Source of the DNA: Streptomyces sp. NBC_01296 | GTDB lineage: Bacteria > Actinomycetota > Actinomycetes > Streptomycetales > Streptomycetaceae | Direction: 5' to 3' | Length of the DNA: 64,000 nucleotides | Assembly: GCF_035984415.1 (NCBI RefSeq) | Contig: NZ_CP130720.1 | Span: forward strand, 5,084,001-5,148,000 | Shown: piece after piece, positions 48,775 through 57,553 of the stretch | How positions within the stretch are numbered: position 1 is the stretch's first letter | How the letters are laid out: each line of letters begins with the position of its first letter | The notes under the pieces: model-generated | Told to the model about the DNA's origin: nothing | The model's database searches: none | What the model saw: the letters and a program-made list of their open reading frames with translations, nothing else | Position numbers and translations under genes: made by a program

Positions 48775-48810
48775 AAGATCCCGTCCGATCGCAAGATCGG
48801 GCGGGATCTT
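48775..48810 (+). terminator. Hairpin terminator after tRNA-Ala
   Basis: AAGATCCCGTCCGATC (48775-48790) pairs with GATCGGGCGGGATCTT (48795-48810) with a single G-T pair and a 4-base loop. A nearly identical hairpin occurs at 52949-52981 after the next gene. Confidence 0.8.
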
Positions 48811-48927
48811 CGCGCTTCCCGGGTTCGATAATCCCCTTGGGCCTCCCCTGTAGGCGGTGGTTAAACTCCGCCTGCCCGTAACCCGTGTGATGGTCATCCG
48901 GGTCGGGCCGTTTGAACTGGGGGGTTC

Positions 48928-51900
48928 ATGAGTTTGCTGCCGATCGGCAGAAGAGTGCGGGAAAGACGGGGGAGAGGCCGCGGGGCGGTTGCCTCCGGTG
49001 CCCTGCTGCTCGCCGTACTGACCGCGTTCACCGGTCAGACCGGATCCGCGTTCGCGGCCGCCGCGCCGCCCGCGGCCGGCGCCTCACCGCAGGCCGAGAC
49101 CACCGCGCCGGCCCCGGCCGGGCCCAAGGCGCCCCCGAAGGCGGACCCGAAGGCCGACCACGAGGCCGCCGTGCGGGCGCTGCGCCAGAGCGACGCCGCC
49201 GAGGACTGCCCTGCGGCGCTCGCTCCGCACACGACCGTCAACTGCACGGTGGAGCCGAACAAGACCGCGTCCTTCGCGCTCACCCTGCCGCAGCAGAAGG
49301 ACCTGCTGCTGCTCCAGGCCGTCTCGGCCCAGGGGTCGGTCTACACCAAGCTCGTGGGGCCGGACGGCGCCGCGGTGACCTGTGAGCCGGCGTTCGGCAG
49401 CAGCTTCGGGTACGGGGCCCAGCGCTGCGCCACCGGCAAGGCGGGTGCCTACACCCTGCAGGTCTGGAGCAACAGCGGTTCGCAGAACGACATCTCGGTG
49501 TCGTACGTCCCGCTGCTCTCCTCCACCTCCTGCAAGGCGGTGGGCGCCGCCGACCGCAAGCTCGGTGCGCCGACCGTGTTCCACGGTGCACCGGCCGCCG
49601 GCTCGGCGGGCGACTGCTACACGCTGGACCTGGCCACGAACGACGTACTGCGCGGCTACGCCTCCACGTACCGGGTCACCCAGAGCGTCTACGACGCCAC
49701 CGGCACGCAGATCTGTTCCTCCCGGGACCACGAGAGCGACGCCCTCGACTGCAAGCTCACGGGCACCGCGCCGTACCGGATGTCGGTGCTGCAGTTCTCC
49801 GGGGCTGCCGAGACCTATGACCTCACGGTGGCCCGGCTCTCCAAGCCCGAGGGCTGCACCGTGGTGGAGCCGCAGGCGTTCGGGGTCTCCCCGGACCTGA
49901 GCTCCACGGTGCGCTGCCGCACCCTGCGGGTGTCGCAGGGCGGCGCGTACGCCTTCGAGCCGGTCTCCTCCGGCGCCGCCCCCTACGGCGGGCTGTTCGC
50001 GGCCGACGGTGCGCCGATGGCCGGCTGTGCTCAGGGCGCCTGCGACCTGACCCCCGGTGACCACACCTGGGTGGTCGACCCGCGGAGCACCGAGGCCGGC
50101 GCCTTCGGGATGGCCTTCCTCTCGACCAAGGAGGCCCGGGGCTGCACCGCGACCCACGACAACGGGCTGGTCGCCGGTCCGGCCACGGGCACCTTCGGCG
50201 GAGCCGGGCAGAAGCTCTGCCTGACGCTGCCGACCGCCACCGGCAAGGGCGTCTACCTGCTCAACCGGCCGCCCGCCGAGGGCACCGCCGCCACTGTCGT
50301 GGTCTACGACGCCTCCGGCGCCAAGCAGTGCGAGGACGACGCCCGCGCCTACGCCGTCTGCAAGCTGACCGGTACCGCTCCGTTCCGCGCGGTGCTCAGC
50401 GGCACGCCGTCCCAGGCGTACGGGCTGGTCGTCCACCGGACCGGTGAGACCGCGGGCTGCACCCCGTGGCAGCAGACGGGCTTCGACGGCACCTGGGGCG
50501 CCGAGGTCTCGCAGACCCCGGCCGACCCGATGCGCTGCCTGGCCATCGCGGCCGACCGGCACTCCACCGCGGAGATGCTCGACTACGCCAACCTCAACAA
50601 CAAGGTGAACGCGTCGGTCCAGCTGGTCGACCCCACCGGTACCACCGTCTGTTCCACGGCCGGTTCGTCCACGACCATGTGCGGCCTCGCGGCCGGTGTC
50701 CCGTACACGGCCATGCTGATCCTCACGGGCTGGCAGCCGGACACGTACAAGCTGGTGCGCCGGGACGTCTCGGCGACCGCGAAGTGCCTCACGCCGTCCT
50801 CGACCGCCGTCGGCGGCAAGTCGACCCCGCTCGACCTGACCTCCGCGCTCGACGCCCGCTGCGTGCGGGTCACCGCAGCGGCGAAGGACAAGTTCTGGCT
50901 GAGCTCCCGGACGCTCGGGGACGCGCGCTACGAGCCCTCCACCCTGATGATGGCGGTCGACGCCGACGGCAAGTACGTCTGCCGTCAGTGGGGCGTCTCC
51001 TGCCGGGTCACCGGCTCGACCTCGTACCTCGCGGTCGTGCTGGCCTCCGGGTACAAGGACAAGCCGATCCACACGAACGTGGACGCCTGGAAGGTCGGCA
51101 CGGCGACCGGTTGGGCACCGGAGTGCACGGCCAACCCCCTCTCGGTCAACGGCTTCCCCGCACGGAGCGGGGTGCTCTCCGAGTCTTCGACGGGCTACTG
51201 CGCCGTGGTCGACGTGAAGCCCGGTCAGGCCTTCAAGGTCGTCGGCAACAGCAGCTCGACCACCAGCGAGCAACCGTCCCTGAACCTGCACGGTGCCGCT
51301 CAGTGGACGAGCACGAACCTCGAGTACCAGTGCGGCCAGACATGGGGCGCGTTCGGCGCTCGGTGCCAGGCACTCGGCAACGCCGAGGGCGGCCAGGCCG
51401 TATTCCTCATGAGCGCCGGCCGGAGCGCCACGCCCGTGGAGTACAGCATGCAGGGACTGTGCGACTCCGAGTGCGTCTACCCGCAGCCGGGGGCGGTGCC
51501 GACCTCGATCAGCCCCGCTACGGGCGCCGCCGGGACGCAGACCCACGCCGTCGTCCGCGGCACCGGGCTCACCCTGGACACCAAGCTCCACCTGGTGCGC
51601 AGCGATGCGTGGGGCGACCCGAAGCCGGTCATGAAGGTGCTGTCGGTGAACGCCGACGGCACCGCGCTCGACGTCCTGGTCGACACCAACGCTCTGGCGC
51701 CGGGCACGTACGACGTGGCGCGTGACGGCTACGCGCCCAACCCCGGGCAGCCCTCCCCGGGCTACCTGCCGAAGGCGTACACGGTGACGGCGGCGGCGAC
51801 GGTGACGAAGAGCCGGTTCGTGCCGATCACGCCGTCGCGGTTCCTGGACACCCGTGACGGTGTCGGGGCGACGAAGGCGCGGGTCGGCCCGGGTGGTGTG

Positions 51901-52923
51901 GTCACGCTCCAGGTGGCCGGTGTGAAGGGGGTCCCGGCGAGCGGGGTGACCGCGGTCGTGATGAACGTGACCGCCGTCAATCCGACCGAGGCGGGGCACG
52001 TGATGGTGTACCCCAACGGTCAGCCGAAGCCCGCGGTGTCGAACCTCAATTTCTCGGCGGGGCAGATCGTGCCCAATCTGGTGACCGTTTCGGTCGTCAA
52101 CGGGAAGGTGGACCTGCGCAACAACGCCGGGTCGGTGGATCTGATCGCGGATGTGACCGGGTACTTCACCGACAAGGCGGACACGGGGTCCGCGCTGACG
52201 CCGATCACGCCCGCCCGCTTCCTGGACACCCGGGACGGTACCGGGGCGACGAAGCAGCGGGTCGGCCCGGGCGGTGTGGTCACGCTCCAGGTGGCCGGTG
52301 TGAAGGGCGTTCCGGCGAGCGGGGTGACCGCGGTCGTGATGAACGTGACCGCCGTGAACCCGACGGAGGCCGGGCATGTGACCGTCTACCCGAACGGGCA
52401 GGCGGCGCCGGGGGTTTCCAACCTCAACTTCACCGCCGGGCAGATCGTGCCGAACCTGGTGACGGTCCCGGTGGTGAACGGGAAGGTGGACCTGCGCAAC
52501 AACTCGGGTTCCGTCGATCTGATCGCGGATGTCACGGGGTACTACGCGGCCACCGGGTCTGCGTTCTCGGCGGGTTCGCCGGTGCGGCTGCTGGACACGC
52601 GTGAGGGTCTCGGCGCGCGCGCCGGGGCGGTCGGCCAGGGCGGGGTCGTCAGCCTGAACGTGGCCGGGGTCGAGGGCGTGCCGCTGACCGGGGTGAGCGC
52701 GGTGGTGCTCAACGTCACCGTCACCAACCCCACCCAGGACAGCCACCTCATCGTCTACCCGCACGGTGTCGAGCGCCCCGGCGTCTCGAACCTCAACTAC
52801 CGGGCGGGGCAGACCGTCTCCAACCTGGTGGTGGTCCCCGTGGTGGACGGGCGGGTGACGTTCTTCAACAACGCGGGCAGCGTCGACGTGATCGCCGACC
52901 TGAACGGGTTCTTCACGTCCTGA
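48928..52923 (+). CDS. Very large secreted protein with three C-terminal FLDTR repeats
   Basis: A 1331-residue exported protein. The signal peptide ends near residue 43 (GSAFAAAAPP) and an Ala/Pro/Lys linker follows. A long beta-rich part (about 95-850) contains many regularly spaced cysteines in pairs (for example KLTGTAPYRMSVLQFSG, CKLTGTAPFRAVLSGTP), suggesting repeated disulfide-bonded modules. An IPT/TIG-like stretch lies near 858-945. Three ~118-residue repeats follow (964-1081, 1091-1207, 1213-1331), each with RFLDTRDG..ATK, VTAVVMNVTAVNPTEAGHV, VYPNGQ and NLVTVPVVNGKVDLRNN. Repeats of this type occur at the ends of actinobacterial secreted enzymes. No catalytic motif is seen. ATG 48928 follows TGGGGGG. 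Confidence 0.9.
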   Translation: MSLLPIGRRVRERRGRGRGAVASGALLLAVLTAFTGQTGSAFAAAAPPAAGASPQAETTAPAPAGPKAPPKADPKADHEAAVRALRQSDAAEDCPAALAPHTTVNCTVEPNKTASFALTLPQQKDLLLLQAVSAQGSVYTKLVGPDGAAVTCEPAFGSSFGYGAQRCATGKAGAYTLQVWSNSGSQNDISVSYVPLLSSTSCKAVGAADRKLGAPTVFHGAPAAGSAGDCYTLDLATNDVLRGYASTYRVTQSVYDATGTQICSSRDHESDALDCKLTGTAPYRMSVLQFSGAAETYDLTVARLSKPEGCTVVEPQAFGVSPDLSSTVRCRTLRVSQGGAYAFEPVSSGAAPYGGLFAADGAPMAGCAQGACDLTPGDHTWVVDPRSTEAGAFGMAFLSTKEARGCTATHDNGLVAGPATGTFGGAGQKLCLTLPTATGKGVYLLNRPPAEGTAATVVVYDASGAKQCEDDARAYAVCKLTGTAPFRAVLSGTPSQAYGLVVHRTGETAGCTPWQQTGFDGTWGAEVSQTPADPMRCLAIAADRHSTAEMLDYANLNNKVNASVQLVDPTGTTVCSTAGSSTTMCGLAAGVPYTAMLILTGWQPDTYKLVRRDVSATAKCLTPSSTAVGGKSTPLDLTSALDARCVRVTAAAKDKFWLSSRTLGDARYEPSTLMMAVDADGKYVCRQWGVSCRVTGSTSYLAVVLASGYKDKPIHTNVDAWKVGTATGWAPECTANPLSVNGFPARSGVLSESSTGYCAVVDVKPGQAFKVVGNSSSTTSEQPSLNLHGAAQWTSTNLEYQCGQTWGAFGARCQALGNAEGGQAVFLMSAGRSATPVEYSMQGLCDSECVYPQPGAVPTSISPATGAAGTQTHAVVRGTGLTLDTKLHLVRSDAWGDPKPVMKVLSVNADGTALDVLVDTNALAPGTYDVARDGYAPNPGQPSPGYLPKAYTVTAAATVTKSRFVPITPSRFLDTRDGVGATKARVGPGGVVTLQVAGVKGVPASGVTAVVMNVTAVNPTEAGHVMVYPNGQPKPAVSNLNFSAGQIVPNLVTVSVVNGKVDLRNNAGSVDLIADVTGYFTDKADTGSALTPITPARFLDTRDGTGATKQRVGPGGVVTLQVAGVKGVPASGVTAVVMNVTAVNPTEAGHVTVYPNGQAAPGVSNLNFTAGQIVPNLVTVPVVNGKVDLRNNSGSVDLIADVTGYYAATGSAFSAGSPVRLLDTREGLGARAGAVGQGGVVSLNVAGVEGVPLTGVSAVVLNVTVTNPTQDSHLIVYPHGVERPGVSNLNYRAGQTVSNLVVVPVVDGRVTFFNNAGSVDVIADLNGFFTS
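51817..52920 (+). repeat. Three tandem ~118-codon FLDTR repeats
   Basis: Units at 51817-52170, 52196-52549 and 52564-52920. Units 1 and 2 are almost identical at DNA level over long stretches (for example the GGTGTGGTCACGCTCCAGGT block), which points to recent duplication or gene conversion. Unit 3 is more diverged, with LDTREG and LNVTVTNPTQDSH. Confidence 0.9.
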
Positions 52924-52948
52924 CCCGGATCCGCACTGCCTGACGGGG

Positions 52949-52981
52949 GATCCCGCCCGATCGCGAGGATCGGGCGGGATC
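52949..52981 (+). terminator. Hairpin terminator after the 1331-residue gene
   Basis: Perfect 14-bp inverted repeat (arms 52949-52962 and 52968-52981, loop GCGAG). Its sequence, including the trailing GATCTTC, nearly repeats the tRNA-Ala terminator at 48775-48810. Confidence 0.85.
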
Positions 52982-53015
52982 TTCTGCTTTTGCGGGATCT
53001 TCGGAGAATGGGCCC

Positions 53016-54383
53016 ATGACGATCTTCGACGGTGGGACGCGGCAGGCCTGGGGCGCACTCGGCGGGGCGGACGAGCTGGCGGGGCGGGTGGCCTACCGGG
53101 GCGCCGGCGGGCTGGGGGAGGGGCCGCTGCCCGTACGGGAGCTGGCGCGGGCCACCGTGGGCGCGTGCGCGCTGGCCGCGGCGGAGCTGGCCGCGGTACG
53201 GGCCGGCGGCGCGGCGGACGAGGTGGAACCGCTGGTGGTGGACGAGGGGGCCGTGGCCACCGCATTCGTCAGCGAGCGGCACCTGCGGGTGGCGGGGCGC
53301 GAGCCGGTGAACTTCGCGCCGCTGTCGGGGTTCTGGCGGGCGGCGGACGGCTGGGTGCGGACGCACGCCAACTATCCGCATCACCGGGACGCCCTGGTAC
53401 GGGCGTTGGGACTGCCGTCCGCGACGCCCGAGGCGCTGCGGGCCGCGGTGGCGGGGCGCGGGGCCGTCGAGGTGCAGGAACTGGCGTACGGGGAGGGCGG
53501 GCTGGCCGTCGCCGTGGCCCACGGGTACGGGGATCCGCAGCCGCTGGTGGAGGTACAGGAGTCCGGGGGCGCGGGGCGCGCCGGGCGGGAGCTCGGGCCG
53601 GCGGCGCTGCCCGCGGCCGGGGTGCGGGTGCTGGACCTGACCCGGGTCATCGCGGGGCCGGTCGCGACGCGCACGCTCGGGCTGCTGGGGGCGGACGTGC
53701 TGCGGATCGACTCGCCGCGGCTGCCGGAGTCGGACGACGCGTACGCGGACACCGGGTTCGGGAAGCGGTCGGCGCTGCTGGACCTGGCGGACGCGGGGGA
53801 GCGGGCCGTCTTCGAGGGGCTGCTGGCCGGGGCCGACGTGGTGGTGACCGGGTACCGGCCGGGGGCGCTGGAGCGGTACGGGCTCGGCGCGGACGAGCTG
53901 CTGGAGCGGCGGCCGGGGCTGGTGGTGGCGCAGCTGTGCGCGTGGGGGTGGCAGGGGCCGTGGGCGGGGCGGCGGGGGTTCGACTCGCTGGTGCAGGCGG
54001 GGTACGGGGTCGCCGCGGCGTACGGGGACGGGGCGGGTGGGGCGGCGGGGGCGCCAGGGGCGCCGGGGGTGCTGCCGGCGCAGGCGCTGGACCACGGGAC
54101 CGGGTATCTGGTGGCGGCCGGCGTGCTGAGGGCGCTGGCCGCGGGGGGTGGGCGGTCCTTGCGGTTCTCGCTGGCGGGGACGGCGTCGTGGCTCGTGCGG
54201 GAGGTTCCGGCGGACGGCCGCGCCGGTGCCTCCGGGGAGCCGTATGCGGCGGAGCCGTGGCTGCGGGAGGTGGACTCGGGGTACGGGGCGCTGCGGTGCG
54301 CGGGCTCGCCGCTGCCGTTCGGGCAGTGGGGGCGGGGGCCGTCCCGGTGGGGGACGGACCAGGCGCAGTGGCTCCCGCGGTAG
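53016..54383 (+). CDS. Class III CoA-transferase (CaiB/BaiF family)
   Basis: A 455-residue protein. The C-terminal two thirds carry the family pattern: VLDLTRVIAGPVATRTLGLL followed by GADVLRIDSP, then LLAGADVVVTGYRPGALERY, PGLVVAQLCAWGWQGPWAG and FDSLVQAGYG, and QALDHGTGYLVAAGVLRALA. The N-terminal part (1-200) is a degenerate copy of the same fold (ERHLRVAGREPVNFAPLSGF), as in Streptomyces two-part homologues. It moves CoA between carboxylic acids; substrate unknown. The usual nucleophilic Asp should lie in the DSPRLPESDD or following region. DNA is extremely GC-rich. It has no operon partner. Confidence 0.88.
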   Translation: MTIFDGGTRQAWGALGGADELAGRVAYRGAGGLGEGPLPVRELARATVGACALAAAELAAVRAGGAADEVEPLVVDEGAVATAFVSERHLRVAGREPVNFAPLSGFWRAADGWVRTHANYPHHRDALVRALGLPSATPEALRAAVAGRGAVEVQELAYGEGGLAVAVAHGYGDPQPLVEVQESGGAGRAGRELGPAALPAAGVRVLDLTRVIAGPVATRTLGLLGADVLRIDSPRLPESDDAYADTGFGKRSALLDLADAGERAVFEGLLAGADVVVTGYRPGALERYGLGADELLERRPGLVVAQLCAWGWQGPWAGRRGFDSLVQAGYGVAAAYGDGAGGAAGAPGAPGVLPAQALDHGTGYLVAAGVLRALAAGGGRSLRFSLAGTASWLVREVPADGRAGASGEPYAAEPWLREVDSGYGALRCAGSPLPFGQWGRGPSRWGTDQAQWLPR

Positions 54384-54434
54384 CCCTGCCGGGCCGCTGC
54401 GGCCCGAAACCCGCGAGGCGGTGCGAGGGACGCG

Positions 54435-54929
54435 TCAGGGGTGGAGCGGTTTGGTCATGCAGCGGCTCGAGTCGTAGTGGCGGTAGTGGCCGAACTTTGC
54501 CGAGAGGGTGTAGCCCGAGGAGAGATAGAGGGCTATCGCCTCCGGCTGCCGGTCGCCCGTTTCCAGGGCCATGCGGGTGCGTCCCGCCGCGCGGGCGTCG
54601 GACTCCAGTTCGGCCAGGATGCGGCGGGCCAGGCCCAGGCCGCGGGCCTCGCGGACGACGTACATGCGCTTGAGCTCGGCGTCGCCGTCCGCGTAGCCCT
54701 CGTCGTTCTCGTCCTGGCTGCGCCAGCCGCCGCTGGCCACCGGCGTGTCCGAGGCGTCGTACGCCAGCAGGTACAGCCCGTTCGGCGGAGCGAACATCGC
54801 CGGGTCGAGGGGTGTGACGTCCCCCTCACCGCCGTAGAGCACCTGGTACTCGCACTGGACCTGGTCGTTGAGTTTGACCGCGTCCGGGTGGTCGTACGGC
54901 ACGGCGCGGAGCTGGATCCCGTGAGACAT
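54435..54929 (-). CDS. GNAT family N-acetyltransferase
   Basis: A 164-residue GNAT: the acetyl-CoA site ELKRMYVVREARGLGLARRI, then LAELESDARAAGRTRMALET and QPEAIALYLSSGYTLSAKFG. PPNGLYLLAYDASDTPVASG lies in the substrate half. The target may be a small amine or protein. It is divergent from the exonuclease gene with 38 bases between starts, so the promoters overlap. ATG 54929 is the only good start. Three proteins of the GNAT class are in the window, but this one shows no link to the others. Confidence 0.9.
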   Translation of the reverse strand: MSHGIQLRAVPYDHPDAVKLNDQVQCEYQVLYGGEGDVTPLDPAMFAPPNGLYLLAYDASDTPVASGGWRSQDENDEGYADGDAELKRMYVVREARGLGLARRILAELESDARAAGRTRMALETGDRQPEAIALYLSSGYTLSAKFGHYRHYDSSRCMTKPLHP

Positions 54930-54967
54930 CCGGACATCGTACGGAACGCTCCCGTTATGGTGCTCGG

Positions 54968-55771
54968 ATGCTCACCGTGACCTCCGTGAATGTGAATGGG
55001 ATCCGCGCCGCCGCCAAGAAGGGGTTCTCCCCGTGGCTGGCCGGGTCGGATGCCGACGTGGTCTGCCTCCAGGAGGTGCGGGCCGAGGAGGGGCAGATTC
55101 CGGACGAGGTCCGCACGCCCGAGGGCTGGCACACCGTCTTCGCGCCGGCCGCCGCCAAGGGGCGGGCCGGGGTCGCGCTGTACACGCGCCGCGAGCCCGA
55201 GCGGGTGCAGGTGGGATTCGGGAGCGACGAGTTCGACACGAGCGGGCGCTACCTGGAGGTGGATCTTCCGGGCGTGACCGTGGCCAGCCTCTACCTGCCC
55301 TCCGGCGAGGCCGGTACCGAGAAGCAGGACGAGAAGTACCGGTTCATGGGGGAGTTCCTGCCCTATCTGAGCGCCTTGAGGGCGCGGGCCGCCGGGGAGG
55401 GGCGGGAGGTCGTCGTCTGTGGTGACTGGAACATCTGCCACCAGGAAGCCGACCTCAAGAACTGGAAGACCAACCGCAAGAACGCCGGCTTCCTGCCCGA
55501 GGAGCGGGAGTGGCTCGGGGAGGTGTACGACGCCGCCGGGTACGTGGACGTCGTACGGAGCCTGCACCCCGACACCGAGGGGCCGTACTCCTGGTGGTCC
55601 TACCGCGGGCGGGCCTTCGACAACGACGCCGGGTGGCGCATCGACCTCCAGGTCGCGACCCCGGGGCTGGCCGCCCGGGCCGTGAAGGCCTTCGTCGAGC
55701 GGGCCGAGACGCATCCGGAGCGCTGGTCCGACCACGCGCCCGTGACCGTGGTCTACGAGCTGGGGTCCTGA
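54968..55771 (+). CDS. xth: Exodeoxyribonuclease III
   Basis: A 267-residue EEP-fold nuclease: TVTSVNVNGIRAAAKKGFSP, VVCLQEVRAEEGQIPDEV (catalytic Glu), VVVCGDWNICHQEADLKNWK (Asp/Asn pair), DNDAGWRIDLQVATPGLA and the final SDHAPVTVVYEL with the catalytic His. It removes 3' blocks and cuts at abasic sites in base-excision repair. RIDLQ replaces the more usual RIDYQ; this occurs in some actinobacterial enzymes as far as I recall. It ends with a 19-base tail-to-tail overlap with the MerR gene. Confidence 0.94.
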   Translation: MLTVTSVNVNGIRAAAKKGFSPWLAGSDADVVCLQEVRAEEGQIPDEVRTPEGWHTVFAPAAAKGRAGVALYTRREPERVQVGFGSDEFDTSGRYLEVDLPGVTVASLYLPSGEAGTEKQDEKYRFMGEFLPYLSALRARAAGEGREVVVCGDWNICHQEADLKNWKTNRKNAGFLPEEREWLGEVYDAAGYVDVVRSLHPDTEGPYSWWSYRGRAFDNDAGWRIDLQVATPGLAARAVKAFVERAETHPERWSDHAPVTVVYELGS

Positions 55772-56439
55772 GCCCCTGACGCCAGCAGGCGGTCCATCGC
55801 CATGCTGAGCTCCGCCTCGACCACGCTCTTGGCGAGCGGGCGCAGCCGCGCCATGGCCTCCTCCGTGAGGTGTGTGGAGATCAGCTCGGTGAACAGGGCC
55901 GCCATGGCGTCCGCGTGCTCGCGGACCCGGCGGCCGGTCTCCAGGACCGCGGAGAGCGGGACCCCCTCGCGGACCAGCGCCGAGGAGACGTCCAGCAGGC
56001 GGCGGCTGACGTGGACGATCTCGTCGCCGTCGGTGGCGAGGTAGCCGAGGTCGAGGGAGGCCGCCAGGTTCTCCGGGGTGACCTCGCCCTCGAAGTAGTC
56101 GGCGAGGGCCTCCGGGGTCAGGCGTACCGGGGTCTCCTCGGACCAGCCGATGCCGAGCAGCTCGCCGAGCTGGCCGACGTCGCGGCCGTTCTCGAAGGCG
56201 GCGGTCAGCTCGGCGATGCCGCCGAGGGTGTGGCCGCGCTCCAGCAGGGCGGCGATGGTGCGCAGCCGGGCCAGGTGGTGGTCGTCGTACCAGGCGATCC
56301 TGCCCTCACGGCGCGGCGCCGGCAGGAGCTTGCGCTCGCGGTAGAAGCGCAGGGTGCGGACGGGGATGCCGGCCGCCTCGGCCAGTTCCTCCGTACGGTA
56401 CTCGCGCACTGTCTTCGCTTCCGTCTCTTCCTTCGCCAC
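55753..56439 (-). CDS. MerR family transcriptional regulator
   Basis: A 228-residue regulator. The N-terminal helix-turn-helix and wing read YRTEELAEAAGIPVRTLRFY and RERKLLPAPRREGRIAWYDD, followed by HHLARLRTIAALLERGHTLG as the start of the dimer helix. The C-terminal ~130 residues are a ligand-type domain (GYLATDGDEIVHVSRRLLDV) without metal-binding cysteines, so the signal is probably organic. GTG 56439 is the start. The overlap with the exonuclease gene on the other strand is 19 bases. A TnpB remnant lies immediately upstream, so part of its promoter may come from the mobile element. Confidence 0.92.
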   Translation of the reverse strand: MAKEETEAKTVREYRTEELAEAAGIPVRTLRFYRERKLLPAPRREGRIAWYDDHHLARLRTIAALLERGHTLGGIAELTAAFENGRDVGQLGELLGIGWSEETPVRLTPEALADYFEGEVTPENLAASLDLGYLATDGDEIVHVSRRLLDVSSALVREGVPLSAVLETGRRVREHADAMAALFTELISTHLTEEAMARLRPLAKSVVEAELSMAMDRLLASGAQDPSS

Positions 56440-56448
56440 AGCCGCAGC

Positions 56449-57307
56449 CTATGGCGTACCGGCATTGACGTGCTCTCCGGCCGCAAGGCCGGGGATTCCT
56501 GCCACGGCTGGGCGGCCGTCTGGGTGGCTTCCTGCTTCAACGCGCGGTGCCGGGACTTTCATCCTGGTCTTACCTGCGCTCCGCGAGGCGTTTAGCCTGT
56601 CCGCCCGTCCGGCGGCCAGGGTGTTGTGTGCTGCGTTCTCGTCGCGGTCGTGGAGCGTTCCGCACCCCTTACAGGTCCATTCCCGGATGTGGAGGGGTTT
56701 GGGGCCGTCCTTGATCCCGCAGGTTGAGCAGACCTGGGAGGTCGGTTCGAACCGGCCGATCTTCCCGAAGTGCCGACCGTGCTTGGCCGCCTTGTACTCC
56801 AGCATGTTGATGAACTGCATCCATCCCGCGTCGTGAACGGATTTGGCCAGGCGGGTACGTGCGAGGCCGGATACCGAGAGGTCTTCCACGTACACCGCTT
56901 GGTTGTCGCGGATGATCTGCGTAGAAGCCTTGTGGTGCCAGTCCCTGCGCCGGTCGGCCACCCGGGCATGCTGCCGAGCGACCTTTATCCGGGCCTTCGC
57001 CCGGTTCTTGCTCCCCTTCGCCTTCCGCGACAGATCGCGTTGGAGGCGTTTGAGTTTCTTCTCCGCTCGTCGTAGGAACTTTGGGGAGGAGATCTTCGTG
57101 CCGTCGGAGAGGACGGCGAACGTTGGCCTGCGTGATCCGCACCTTCGAAAGTTCCCCCGACGGTACATACGGCAGCCCCGCCGAATACGCTTCCCTCCGG
57201 TCACGCAGACAGTCGTTCCACACCACACGAGCACACCCGAACGCCTGCGCCAATGCGGAGCGCTGTCGGGCGTCCGGATATACCCGGTAGTTGTAGCGGA
57301 GCTGCAC
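56449..57307 (-). pseudogene. tnpB: TnpB, internally deleted and frameshifted
   Basis: The N-terminal frame from GTG 57307 reads VQLRYNYRVYPDARQRSALA and AFGCARVVWNDCLRDRREAY up to KVRITQA near 57125. The reading then continues in another frame at about 57123 with TFAVLSDGTKISSPKFLRRA, EKKLKRLQRDLSRKAKGSKN, YVEDLSVSGLARTRLAK, the zinc ribbon CSTCG/CKGCG and LHDRDENAAHNTLAAGRADR. About 120-130 residues normally between these parts are missing, including the first RuvC Asp (usually in a GIDLG motif); the Glu and last Asp remain. It cannot be an active RNA-guided nuclease. The stop lies beyond the element's right end, close to the merR start. Confidence 0.85.
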
Positions 57308-57320
57308 ACGCAAGACCGTA
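56465..57320 (-). mobile_element. Remnant of an IS200/IS605 (tnpB-only, IS1341-like) element
   Basis: The region holds a damaged tnpB and, at its 3' side, the typical right-end structure: hairpin CCGGCC-GCAA-GGCCGG at 56477-56492 followed on the minus strand by GAGCACGTCAA at about 56465-56475, as I recall for Streptomyces elements of this group. No tnpA is present. The left end could not be fixed; 57320 is approximate. Confidence 0.65.
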
Positions 57321-57553
57321 CGACCGCATCTCGTCGCGATGGAGTCAAACGTCAGAAATGATCGGAAGTGCCTATTCATGGCATCTCGCGCCCGCGCGCT
57401 CCAATCCCAGCCCGAAGTCGGAGTCTTCGCGTGAGACCGCCGGTAACTTTCCGGGCGTGACCCCTACCCGCGAGTACGGGGCTGCTCTACTCTCGCGATT
57501 GTGCCAGTGATTGCTGGCAGTGTTGCAGGCGCGGATGCGGAAGGCGGCGGGGC

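Noticed and set aside
53016..54673. Long alternative frames on both strands across the CoA-transferase gene.
   Set aside because: They are by-products of very high GC content; codon third-position bias and family motifs support only the CoA-transferase frame.
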